Shown: piece after piece, positions 49,321 through 57,329 of the stretch
Position numbering within the stretch: position 1 is the stretch's first letter
Layout: each line of letters opens with the position of its first letter
DNA from: Pseudomonas sp. URIL14HWK12:I12
GTDB lineage: Bacteria > Pseudomonadota > Gammaproteobacteria > Pseudomonadales > Pseudomonadaceae
Direction of reading: 5' to 3'
Length of the DNA: 64,000 nucleotides
Assembly: GCF_003097135.1 (NCBI RefSeq)
Contig: NZ_QEQL01000007.1
Location: 1-64,000 of the forward strand
Notes under the pieces: model-generated
What the model saw: the letters and a program-made list of their open reading frames with translations, nothing else
What the model was told of the DNA's origin: nothing
The model's database searches: none
Position numbers and translations under genes: made by a program

Positions 49321-49949
49321 TACCTCTCCCACCGGATCACGGCTTTTTCGACGGCCCAGAAGGCTGCGTCCAGGCACAAGGCCAGGGCGACCGTGAGCGC
49401 AAGGCTCACCACCACAGGGGTGGTGAAACCCAGGGTCAGGCCAGTGATGAACAACTGCCCCAGGCCGCCCTGGCCGATGATGGCAGTGACCGTTACCAGC
49501 CCGACCAGGCTCACCGCCGTGGTGCGCAGCCCTGCCAGAAAGGCCGGCATCGCCAAGGGTAGCTCGACGTGAATGAAGGTCTGCCAACGGGTGTGGCCCA
49601 GCGCGCGAGCCTCCTCAATGACCTCCGGCGGGTTGCTGGCAAGCCCCGCCAGCACGTTCTGCAACACGATCAGCAGGGAATACAGGCTCAGGCCGATGAT
49701 CGAGGTGGTTTTCGACAGCCCCGTGAACGGCATCAGCAGGATGAACATGGCGAGCGACGGCACCGTGAACAGCAGGCCGCTGAGGGTGAGAAAAGGCGTT
49801 GCCAGCCTTGGCCAGCGCAAGGTCAGCAATACCATGGCGCTGGCGATCGCGGCACCTATGGCCAACGACGCGGCGACGAACAGCAGGTGGTCGAGCAGCA
49901 GGCCAATGATCTGCGAGCTGTTGTCCATGACCCAGGAGAAATCGATCAT
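49320..49949 (-). CDS. QAT-family ABC transporter permease (first)
   Basis: 209-aa permease with ~6 hydrophobic helices, EEARALGHTRWQTFIHVELP (EAA loop contacting the ATPase) and TAIIGQGGLGQLFITGL. It pairs with the second permease to form a heterodimeric channel. Lies 16 bases after the ATPase gene. Confidence 0.92.
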   Translation of the reverse strand: MIDFSWVMDNSSQIIGLLLDHLLFVAASLAIGAAIASAMVLLTLRWPRLATPFLTLSGLLFTVPSLAMFILLMPFTGLSKTTSIIGLSLYSLLIVLQNVLAGLASNPPEVIEEARALGHTRWQTFIHVELPLAMPAFLAGLRTTAVSLVGLVTVTAIIGQGGLGQLFITGLTLGFTTPVVVSLALTVALALCLDAAFWAVEKAVIRWER

Positions 49950-49965
49950 CGCGCAGGGCCGCCCA

Positions 49966-51015
49966 CTAGGAGTTCAAGGCTTGGTAAAGGCAGTAGCAGG
50001 TGATGCACCCGCTGTACCTGCCCTCGGTATCCACACGCACCGCGGCGGTGCCCGCGTTGTTGAGGATCGTGAGAAGCGCTTGGTGCAAGGTGTCTTCATC
50101 GGTCACCACGGCCAGCCGAGGCGCCTCGCTGCCATCGTTGCTGCGCCAGGCCAGGGGCTGTAACCGCTCGTTCAAGGCCAGGGTGAAGCGGCCATCGACC
50201 GGGTGGGTGATCGGGCTCGAGGCTTGCCCACCGGCTACAGGGCTTCGTGGCAGGGCCGACACTTTCATCAATGCCAGCCTTTTGAGCGACGGGTCGCTGC
50301 CCACGAACTGGCGCACGAAGTCGCTCTTGGGCTGGGCGAGCAATTGCGCCGGTGCGTCGAACTGGGCCAATTGGCCGTGGCCTTCGAATACCGCGATGCG
50401 GTCGCCCAGGCGCATGGCTTCATCCATGTCATGGGTGACCAGAATGATGGTTTTGCGCAGGCGGCGCTGCAGCGCCACCAACTCGTCCTGCAGGTGCTCG
50501 CGGATCAGCGGGTCGAGGGCGGCGAAGGGCTCGTCCATCAGCACCACCGGCGGGTCGGAGGCGAGCGCCCTGGCCAGCGCCACACGGCTCTGCTGCCCGC
50601 CGGAAAGCTGCCCTGGGTAGCGGCCCAGCAGCTCGCCAGGCAGCCCCAGCATGGCGGTCAGCTCCTGCACGCGCGCCTCGATGGCTGCGGCCTTCCAGCC
50701 CAACAGCCGGGGCACCGTAGCGATGTTTTCGGCAACGGTGCGGTGAGGGAACAGCGCAGCGTTCTGCATCATGAAACCGATGCTGCGACGCAGGGCGACC
50801 ACGTCCATCGCGTCATTGGCCACCCCGTTCACACGGATGACGCCACTGCTCTGCGTTTCAAGGCGGTTGATCAGGCGAAGGCTCGTGGTTTTGCCGCACC
50901 CGCTGGGGCCGATGAACACACAGAGCTCACCGCCCGCGATGCGAAGGCTCAGGTCGCTGACCGCTGGCTCGCTTTTGCCTTCATGAAATTTCGTAACCGC
51001 ATCAAATTCAATCAT
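49966..51015 (-). CDS. QAT-family ABC transporter ATP-binding protein
   Basis: 349-aa ATPase of the glycine betaine/carnitine/choline type. Walker A GPSGCGKTT is near residue 37, signature LSGGQQSRVALARAL near 135, Walker B VVLMDEPFAALD and H-loop VTHDMDEA. The C-terminal part (~270-349) resembles the CBS region that senses ionic strength in OpuA-type ATPases, though only one CBS-like unit is visible. The start MIEFDAVTKFHEGKS is at 51015. First gene of the operon. Confidence 0.93.
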   Translation of the reverse strand: MIEFDAVTKFHEGKSEPAVSDLSLRIAGGELCVFIGPSGCGKTTSLRLINRLETQSSGVIRVNGVANDAMDVVALRRSIGFMMQNAALFPHRTVAENIATVPRLLGWKAAAIEARVQELTAMLGLPGELLGRYPGQLSGGQQSRVALARALASDPPVVLMDEPFAALDPLIREHLQDELVALQRRLRKTIILVTHDMDEAMRLGDRIAVFEGHGQLAQFDAPAQLLAQPKSDFVRQFVGSDPSLKRLALMKVSALPRSPVAGGQASSPITHPVDGRFTLALNERLQPLAWRSNDGSEAPRLAVVTDEDTLHQALLTILNNAGTAAVRVDTEGRYSGCITCYCLYQALNS

Positions 51016-51035
51016 CAAGCCTTCCAGCCAGCGGT

Positions 51036-51986
51036 TTAGACGGGCAGCTGGCCAGGGTATCGAGGTGAGTCGACCGGCCGGCTGAAGTAGCGGCGCAGCA
51101 ACGCTGCGTATCCGCTGACCACATACCCGTCGTTTCGTGCGATCCAGCATAGCCGCCTGGCCCGGTACACGCCCGGAAGGCAGTACCACGGCAGCCCGGG
51201 CAGGTCATGGTGAACCAGGTGCAAGTTCAGGTTCAGGAACAGACAACTCAATAGCCCTCTTGACTCATTCAGCACCGTCCTGTGCGCCGGGTTGGCGGCA
51301 GGGCGGTGCTCGCTGAAGGAGCGGATCAGCGTGACGGCAAGCGCTGGCAGCGAGGCGTAGGCGACGTATTCCAGGGCGCTCAGGGCGCTGAAACGCTGCA
51401 CGCCATACAACAGCACAGCCACCAGAAGGCCGTGAACCAGCCATACCCGGCGCTGCCCGCCCCGGCCACGAAAGGCCGGCAAGACATCCTCGATCACCAG
51501 CGCAGCCAGCGACGTGAACACCCCCAGCGCCAGGCGGCCGCCGAGGGTTTTATTGGCCCACAGCAGGGCACGGGCGAACGGGCCGGCTGCCGCCCAGCGC
51601 TGGGCGCTGACGTAGCGGCTTTCGGGGTCGAGCCCCGGCACCGTGAGGGTATGCTCGTTGTGATGGGCCATGTGCGAATCGCGGTACAGGGGATAGGGGT
51701 ACCACACGGCGAAGGGTAGATAGGCAAGGCCTGTGTTCAGGCGTGCAGAGGCCGTCGGGTGGCCATGCATGCACTCATGCTGCAATGACATCCACAGCAC
51801 CAGCAGCGGCACCAACACCATCACGCTCGCCAGCTTACCCAAGGCCGCGCCGCCGAATATCACGGCAGCCCAACCGGCATAGAAGCTCACCAGCAACAAC
51901 CAAGTGGGCCATTCGGTGCGCGCGGCGAACGTGCGCAACACGAGACCGATTTGCTGGCGGTGGGCGTCGTCGAGGTATCGGGCCAT
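51036..51986 (-). CDS. Membrane fatty-acid desaturase-family protein
   Basis: 316-aa di-iron membrane oxygenase/desaturase. Three histidine boxes are visible: HECMHGHPT (near 77), HMAHHNEHT (near 107) and HLVHHDLPG (near 255), with TM helices between. The substrate could be an acyl chain or another hydrophobic molecule; beta-carotene ketolase/hydroxylase-like enzymes share this layout. It ends 20 bases before the quaternary-amine ATPase gene, and so may be transcribed with it. Confidence 0.88.
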   Translation of the reverse strand: MARYLDDAHRQQIGLVLRTFAARTEWPTWLLLVSFYAGWAAVIFGGAALGKLASVMVLVPLLVLWMSLQHECMHGHPTASARLNTGLAYLPFAVWYPYPLYRDSHMAHHNEHTLTVPGLDPESRYVSAQRWAAAGPFARALLWANKTLGGRLALGVFTSLAALVIEDVLPAFRGRGGQRRVWLVHGLLVAVLLYGVQRFSALSALEYVAYASLPALAVTLIRSFSEHRPAANPAHRTVLNESRGLLSCLFLNLNLHLVHHDLPGLPWYCLPGVYRARRLCWIARNDGYVVSGYAALLRRYFSRPVDSPRYPGQLPV

Positions 51987-52308
51987 GGGAATAGCTGCAC
52001 TGAGGGCTGGAAGTACTTAGTTATCACGGCCGCTTATTTCTTAAAAATAAGAAAATATGCCTTCAACATTCATTTTTGAAATAAGCAAGCGCGCTGCTCG
52101 GCGCGCTATTGGCACCTTTCGCCCCGAGAGGCGGCGTTGTGGCTGGGGGGCAATCCCAGTAAACTTCGCCCCTAGCGGGCTCCGAGGAGCCTGAACCGCT
52201 TCAGGTAAAAATGCCCCACCGGCGTTTAGCCCCGTTTTCGAGGCCCCCGATATCGCAAGGTATTGGGGGCTCTGCTTTTTACCGCTCCAACGCCCAGAGA
52301 ACCGCCCC
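51987..52308. other. Intergenic region with AT-rich promoter zone and a terminator-like hairpin
   Basis: 322 bases without a gene. 52022-52080 is AT-rich and includes the palindrome TCTTAAAAATAAGA, probably the desaturase promoter. 52244-52280 is a hairpin (CCCCCGATATCGCAAGGTAT..GGGGG, then TCTGCTTTTT) about 90% identical to the tRNA-Phe terminator at 46862. Confidence 0.55.
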
Positions 52309-52770
52309 ATGTCCTCAGCACGCAAGCAGCAGAAACAAAAGGCCCGCGCCGCCGCCAAGGCCAAGGAAAAGCGCATCGGCCGCAACAACGAGCCGCGCCG
52401 TGACCCTTTTGCCGCCCAGCCTTCGGACAACCCCATGGACGAGCACGGCGAGGTGACGCCGGACCTGCTGCTCGATGCCATGGACGACAGCGGCGAGCTG
52501 GATGAGCTGTTCCAACAACTGGCCGAGGCACACAAGCAGAGCCAGCAGGCCCTGTGCGAGGCGTTCCTGCAGAGCAAGCCCATGACCCGCCTGGCGCAGT
52601 TCTGGGACGAGGAGCCGCTCACCGACTTCATCTTCGGGTGCCTGGTCAGCTACAAGATCTGGCGTGACAAGTGCGACGAAGAGACGGCCGTTGCGTGGAT
52701 CGAGAGCGAAGCGTTTCAGCATGACTACGTCGCCGCTTCCGAAGCCATCGTTGCGCGCAACGCCTCTTGA
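52309..52770 (+). CDS. Hypothetical protein with basic N-terminus
   Basis: 153-aa soluble protein. Residues 1-30 are very basic and Ala/Lys/Gln-rich (RKQQKQKARAAAKAKEKRIG). An acidic helical middle (MDDSGELDELFQQLAEAHKQ) and a helical C-terminus (LTDFIFGCLVSYKIWRDKCD) follow. No family recognised. Codon use fits the host. It precedes the CHAP amidase gene by 81 bases; a relation is unknown. Confidence 0.75.
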   Translation: MSSARKQQKQKARAAAKAKEKRIGRNNEPRRDPFAAQPSDNPMDEHGEVTPDLLLDAMDDSGELDELFQQLAEAHKQSQQALCEAFLQSKPMTRLAQFWDEEPLTDFIFGCLVSYKIWRDKCDEETAVAWIESEAFQHDYVAASEAIVARNAS

Positions 52771-52851
52771 TGGTGAATTTGTATCTGGCGATGACAAAAA
52801 CTCGCCGATAGAATGCGTTCCACGCCCCCCTTCTCACGGAAGATCAAAGGA

Positions 52852-53250
52852 ATGTGGAACGCCAATCGTGCTGTCGAATACCTGAACGCCCACGCCACCG
52901 GCCATAGCTTGGGCCGCTGCGCCGAGTTCACCCGCAAGGCGGTGGAAGCCGGTGGTGTGACGCTGGCGCGGCATCAGTCTGCCAAAGACTATGGCCGCTC
53001 GCTGTTTCTGGTGGGCTTCCAGCCTATCGAGCTGAAGAACGACAAGGGCCAGGACACGCCGCTCAAGGCCGGCGACGTCGCAATCATCCAGCCCATCCCC
53101 GGCCACCCCCATGGCCACATGACCATGTACAACGGCAAGATCTGGATTTCGGACTTCCGCCAGCGCACCATGTACCCGGGGCAGTCATACCGCAAACACC
53201 ACCCACCCTTTACCGTCTACCGCTACGCATACGCTTGCGCGGCCCAGTAA
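52852..53250 (+). CDS. CHAP/NlpC-P60-type amidase, candidate peptidoglycan-cleaving effector
   Basis: 132-aa single-domain papain-fold hydrolase without signal peptide. The nucleophile candidate is C23 in LGRCAEFTRKAVEAGG. The catalytic His candidate is H87 or H89 in GHPHGHMTMYNG, followed by WISDF. This compact layout recalls type VI secretion amidase effectors (Tae group) and phage-like CHAP enzymes. ATG 52852 is preferred (GGAAG upstream); ATG 52813 would add 13 residues. Two signal-peptide proteins follow directly, as expected for periplasmic immunity proteins. No secretion genes lie in the window. Confidence 0.8.
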   Translation: MWNANRAVEYLNAHATGHSLGRCAEFTRKAVEAGGVTLARHQSAKDYGRSLFLVGFQPIELKNDKGQDTPLKAGDVAIIQPIPGHPHGHMTMYNGKIWISDFRQRTMYPGQSYRKHHPPFTVYRYAYACAAQ

Positions 53251-53260
53251 GGTCCTATCG

Positions 53261-53710
53261 ATGAAAAAGCTATTCGCTCTGTTCATGCTGCTGTGCCTGC
53301 AAACCAGCTTGGCCATGGCGGATACCTCGCCCACGGCGCAGCAAGCCACCCGCTCGTTCTATGCCTGGTACCTGGAAGCCTTCAGCAAGGACGAAGCGCC
53401 CTTGCAAGATAACCTTCCGGAAATGAAAAAGTACGTCGCCGACACCCTGCTGGCCGACCTACGCAAGCAAATGGACAGTGAAGACGGGCTGGAAGAGGAC
53501 TACTTCACCAAGTCGCAGGACTACGACGACAGCTGGCTGAAAAACATCAAGGTGACCGAGCAGTCGGTCAAGGGCAACGTGGCCATCGAAAACGTGATGC
53601 TCGGCACCACCCAGGACAACGCCAACGCCTTGAGCGTGCAGTTGACCAAAGGTGCCAACGGCTGGCGCATCAGCAAAGTCGACGGCGTGGCCACCGAAGC
53701 CCAGGACTGA
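53261..53710 (+). CDS. Periplasmic DUF3828-like protein, candidate immunity protein 1
   Basis: 149-aa exported protein. The signal peptide is MKKLFALFMLLCLQTSLAMA. The mature domain has ATRSFYAWYLEAFSKDE, VADTLLADLRKQ and LTKGANGWRISKVDG, the DUF3828 pattern. It starts 11 bases after the CHAP gene and is about half identical to the next gene. Location and linkage suggest it blocks the amidase in the periplasm. That is inference. Confidence 0.82.
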   Translation: MKKLFALFMLLCLQTSLAMADTSPTAQQATRSFYAWYLEAFSKDEAPLQDNLPEMKKYVADTLLADLRKQMDSEDGLEEDYFTKSQDYDDSWLKNIKVTEQSVKGNVAIENVMLGTTQDNANALSVQLTKGANGWRISKVDGVATEAQD

Positions 53711-53734
53711 GCATTTATTGTCGAGAGCACACCC

Positions 53735-54187
53735 ATGGCACGTTTGATTGCACTGTTCACCGCGCTCTGCCTTCAGCAGAGCCTGGCCTGGGCCGACACT
53801 GCGCCCAGCGCCAAGCAGACCACCGAACGCTTCTACACCTGGTACCTGAAAACCCTGGCCAGCGACGGCAGCATCAACCCGCTGACCGACAAGCCTGCGG
53901 ACATGAAGAAGTACGTGGCCGACGCACTGCTCGCCGACCTGAACAAACAGGCCAGCAGCGCCGAAGGGCTGGATGAGGACTACTTCATCAAAGGGCCAGA
54001 CTACGAAGAGAGCTGGGTGGGCCACGTAAAAGTGACCGAGCAGGCCAGCAGGGGCAACACCGTTACCGAGGATGTGGTGCTGGGCAACGATGTGGCCGAA
54101 AGCATCGACCTCACCGTCGAGCTGACCAAAAGCGCCGATGGCTGGCGAATCAGCAAGGTCGAGGGCAACGGCACCGACGCCGACTAA
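53735..54187 (+). CDS. Periplasmic DUF3828-like protein, candidate immunity protein 2
   Basis: 150-aa paralogue of the preceding gene: signal peptide, then TTERFYTWYLKTLASDG, MKKYVADALLADLNKQ, DEDYFIKGPDYEESW and LTKSADGWRISKVEG in the same order. A tandem duplication with divergence is typical of immunity genes. Lies 25 bases after its sister. Confidence 0.82.
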   Translation: MARLIALFTALCLQQSLAWADTAPSAKQTTERFYTWYLKTLASDGSINPLTDKPADMKKYVADALLADLNKQASSAEGLDEDYFIKGPDYEESWVGHVKVTEQASRGNTVTEDVVLGNDVAESIDLTVELTKSADGWRISKVEGNGTDAD

Positions 54188-54198
54188 CCCCAGCCCGC

Positions 54199-54271
54199 AC
54201 GCCAGGCGGCCAGCCGCCCTTCCACTCGTGTTGCAGGCACACACGGGTGGGAGGCCGGCTAGCGGGGCGAC
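54199..54271. repeat. Inverted pair of REP elements (diverged)
   Basis: Two opposed copies of the GTGGGAGG(G/C)CGGCT unit (54199-54225 minus, 54246-54271 plus) after the second DUF3828 gene, with the same layout as the pair at 34071. Confidence 0.65.
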
Positions 54272-54391
54272 GAAGCCCTCTGCGTGCCACCGCCTCGTTT
54301 TACCCTTCCTTTACACAACCCAGACCGCACCTTACAAACGGATGTCGTTTCATACATCCACGGCGAACGGTTTTCGCCGATGGAGAACGAC

Positions 54392-54718
54392 ATGCTTTCG
54401 AAGATGACCAGGATTTTGCTGCTGTCGGGGTGCCTGATCGGTGCAGGCGTAGCCTCCACCAGCGCTTCGGCGCAGCCCAGCGACGTCATCGTCCCGGCTA
54501 TCGCAGGTGTTGCCGTAGGCGCGATCATCGCCAGCTCCCTGGACGACGGCGGCCACCACCATCACCACGACCGCGGGCGCTACTATGCCCCGCCACCACC
54601 GCCACCCCGGTATTACCAGCCGCGCCCGGTGTACTACGCACCGCCGCCGCCCCCGCCACGGGTGGTCTATTACCAGCCGGCCCCTCCACCGCCACACGGT
54701 TGGCGCGGTGGCTGGTAA
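54392..54718 (+). CDS. Small exported His/Pro/Tyr-rich protein
   Basis: 108-aa protein starting MLSKMTRILLLSGCLIGAGV at 54392, with GGAG 6 bases upstream (ATG 54380 is an alternative). A signal peptide, a Gly/Ala hydrophobic stretch (VIVPAIAGVAVGAIIASSL), then GGHHHHHDRG and a Pro-Tyr-rich tail with two PPPPPPR(Y/V) repeats. The glycine-zipper-like segment plus a His cluster suggests an envelope or metal-contacting protein. Function unknown. Confidence 0.75.
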   Translation: MLSKMTRILLLSGCLIGAGVASTSASAQPSDVIVPAIAGVAVGAIIASSLDDGGHHHHHDRGRYYAPPPPPPRYYQPRPVYYAPPPPPPRVVYYQPAPPPPHGWRGGW

Positions 54719-54720
54719 AC

Positions 54721-54755
54721 AAAAAGGCCGCTGCCTGTGAGGGCAGCGGCCTTTT
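54721..54755. terminator. Bidirectional terminator between the His/Pro-rich gene and the APC permease
   Basis: AAAAAGGCCGCTGCC-n6-GGCAGCGGCCTTTT. A-run on one side, T-run on the other, between convergent genes. Confidence 0.85.
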
Positions 54756-54770
54756 CAATGGCCTTGCGGC

Positions 54771-56159
54771 TTAGGCAGTGCGGGCAACAGAACCGGCAGC
54801 GCCCTTCTTGCGACGGTCGACGATCAAGCCAGTGATCACCACAGCCACGGTCAGGATGGCGGTAGCCACGATCTCGTAGCGGTGATCTTCACGCAGCGCC
54901 ATCACGGTGAGGATGGCGATGATGAACAGGATCACAGCGTAGGTCAGGCCCGGGAACAGCCACATCTTGAACTCCAGCTTCTCACCCTTGGCCTCGGCAG
55001 CACGGCGCATGCGCAGCTGCGAGAAGGCGATCACCAGATACACCAGCAGCGCGATGGCACCGGAGCTGGCCAGCAGGAAGTCGAACACCGCAGCAGGCGC
55101 AACGTAGTTGGCGAAAACGGCCAGGAACGCAGCAGCGGTCGACATCAGCACGGCGATGTGCGGCGTGCCAGCGCGGGTAGTGCGCTGCGAGGCCGCGGGG
55201 GCGTCGCCACGCTTGCCCAGCGAGAACAGCATGCGCGAGGAGGTGTACAGCGCCGAGTTCAGGCAGCTGGTAACGGCCACCAGCACGACGATGTCGACGA
55301 TCAGCTTGGCGTGCGGGATGCCGATCAGGTCAAGCACGGCCTGATAGGAGCCGATCTTCGGCAGAGTCGGGTCGTTCCATGGCACCAGGGCAACGACCAG
55401 GAAGATCGACACGAGGTAGAACAGGAAGATACGGCCGATCACCGAGTTGGTAGCCTTGGAGATCTGCTTGCCGGGCTCGCGGGACTCCGCTGCGGCGATG
55501 GTTACGATCTCGGTGCCCATGAAGGAGAACATGGTGGTCAGCATGGCGGCGATTACGGCGCCAAGGCCGTTGGGCATGAAACCGACGGTGTCGGTGAGGT
55601 GGCTCACACCCGACACCTGGCTGCCGGGGAACCAGCCGAACATCGCTACCAGGCCCACCACGATGAAGGCGATGATCGCCAGCACCTTGATCAATGCGAA
55701 CCAGAACTCGAACTCGCCATAGTTCTTGACGCTGAACAGGTTGGTGATGGTCAACGCGATGGTAATCACCAGGGTGAAGGCCCAGATGTCGATCGCGGGG
55801 AACCAGGAGTTAAGAATGGCGGCAGCGGCGTTGGCTTCCAGGGGAATGACCAGCACCCAGAACCACCAGTACAGCCAGCCGATGGTGAAGCCGGCCCAAT
55901 GGCCGATCGCGCGATCTGCATAGGTGGAGAAGGAACCGGTGTCTGGCTGCGCAACGGCCATCTCGCCCAGCATGCGCATGACCAGAACCACCAGCGCACC
56001 TGCTGCAGCGTAAGCCAGCAGCACTGCTGGGCCCGCCGAAGCGATGGCTTTGCCCGAACCGATGAACAGACCCGCGCCGATGACCCCGGCGATGGAGAGC
56101 ATGGTCACATGGCGCTGCTTGAGCCCCTGTGCCAAGCCATTGTTAGTCGTGTTGCTCAT
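54771..56159 (-). CDS. APC-family amino-acid permease (GabP-like)
   Basis: 462-aa inner-membrane amino-acid/proton symporter with 12 hydrophobic helices. GLKQRHVTMLSIAGVIGAGLFIGSG (TM1 signature) and the AAT-family pattern (GEMAVAQPDTGSFSTYADRA, then IGHWAGFTIGWLYW) place it with GABA/proline/aromatic permeases, nearest to GabP. The substrate is not certain. The start MSNTTNNGLAQ is at 56159. Single gene. Confidence 0.9.
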   Translation of the reverse strand: MSNTTNNGLAQGLKQRHVTMLSIAGVIGAGLFIGSGKAIASAGPAVLLAYAAAGALVVLVMRMLGEMAVAQPDTGSFSTYADRAIGHWAGFTIGWLYWWFWVLVIPLEANAAAAILNSWFPAIDIWAFTLVITIALTITNLFSVKNYGEFEFWFALIKVLAIIAFIVVGLVAMFGWFPGSQVSGVSHLTDTVGFMPNGLGAVIAAMLTTMFSFMGTEIVTIAAAESREPGKQISKATNSVIGRIFLFYLVSIFLVVALVPWNDPTLPKIGSYQAVLDLIGIPHAKLIVDIVVLVAVTSCLNSALYTSSRMLFSLGKRGDAPAASQRTTRAGTPHIAVLMSTAAAFLAVFANYVAPAAVFDFLLASSGAIALLVYLVIAFSQLRMRRAAEAKGEKLEFKMWLFPGLTYAVILFIIAILTVMALREDHRYEIVATAILTVAVVITGLIVDRRKKGAAGSVARTA

Positions 56160-56585
56160 AGAACTACCTTCAGAAGGAAAAAGCGAACAGTCCGGCACCA
56201 TACATCGTTTTCGTAAAAAGAAAACAACACGCCGTTGTGAATAATTTACGCAAGAACTGCGCCAAGAATTACAAAATGTTTCGCAAAGCGCGGATTTCGC
56301 GCCTTCCAGCAGAGGCAAATGGGCTGAGCAACCTTCGGATTGGGGAATTGTCCATTACCAGAATTCCCAAAACGCGCACATGATCGCACCAATTCGAGGC
56401 GAAGGTAACACCCCGGAGCCAAACAGGTGCAACCGGCAGCGCAACCTTCTTCGTTCTGAGACTAAAGTAGTAGCGCGATATAGGTGCAACCTTTAAGGCA
56501 AGCTCAGCTATTTATTTGCCGCGCGTGATGTTTTTGCACTAATGAGTGTCAAAGTTTGTAATTACCCATCTTTGTGGAGCCCTCG
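56160..56585. other. Intergenic region between two divergent transporter genes
   Basis: 426 bases without a gene, holding the divergent promoters of the APC permease and the binding-protein gene. GGTGCAACC occurs twice (56427 and 56482 region), an unassigned short repeat. No promoter could be fixed with confidence. Confidence 0.45.
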
Positions 56586-57329
56586 ATGTACAGAATGATC
56601 ACGTTTTGCCTGGCGGCCGTGCTGGCGGCGGGCTCTGCACAGGCTGCAGAGAAGCTGCGCATGGGCATCGACGGCAGCCATCCACCCTTCAACAATGTGG
56701 ACGCCAGCGGCCAGGTGGTGGGCTTCGACGCGGACCTGGGCGCTGCGCTGTGCGCCAAGATGAAGGTTGAATGTGAAATCGTGACCACGCCCACCGACCA
56801 GCTGTTACCGGCGCTGAACGATAACCGGTTCGACTTCGTGATGTCGTCGATGTCGATCACTCCCGAGCGCAAGGAAATCGCCGATTTCACCGACCCCTAC
56901 TACATCAACCGGCTGCAGTTCGTAGCGCCGGACGCCTCCGACGTGACCAACGACCCGGCGACCCTGATGGGCAAGCACCTGGGCGCACAGCACGACACGC
57001 TGTCGTCGGCCTGGCTCGAAGCCAACGCGGCCCAGGTGGCCGACGTGCAACTGTTCGAAGACCAGGACCAACTCTACAACGCACTGGCCACCGGCCAGAT
57101 CGACGCTGCGCTCACCGACAAATACGCCACTTATGAATGGCTGCGCACCGACGCTGGCAAAGGCTTCTCGCTCAAGGGCGACCCGGTGGAGAACAGTGAC
57201 CAGATCGGCATGGCCGTGCGCCTGAACGACCCCTTGCGCGCGCGCCTGAACCTGGCGCTCAAAGACGTGATCGCCGACGGCACCTTCAAACGCTTGAACG
57301 ACAAGTACTTCCCCTTCAGCATCCGCTGA
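56586..57329 (+). CDS. Amino-acid ABC transporter periplasmic binding protein (SBP family 3)
   Basis: 247-aa protein. Signal peptide MYRMITFCLAAVLAAGSAQA, then the family 3 start KLRMGIDGSHPPFNNVDASG, VGFDADLGAALC and the FDFVMSSMSITPERK block, typical of Lys/Arg/ornithine- or polar amino-acid-binding proteins. ATG 56586 is preferred, with GGAG 8 bases upstream. It has no permease or ATPase next to it, so it must work with an unlinked transporter or signal to a sensor. Its stop overlaps the methyltransferase ATG by one base. Confidence 0.88.
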   Translation: MYRMITFCLAAVLAAGSAQAAEKLRMGIDGSHPPFNNVDASGQVVGFDADLGAALCAKMKVECEIVTTPTDQLLPALNDNRFDFVMSSMSITPERKEIADFTDPYYINRLQFVAPDASDVTNDPATLMGKHLGAQHDTLSSAWLEANAAQVADVQLFEDQDQLYNALATGQIDAALTDKYATYEWLRTDAGKGFSLKGDPVENSDQIGMAVRLNDPLRARLNLALKDVIADGTFKRLNDKYFPFSIR

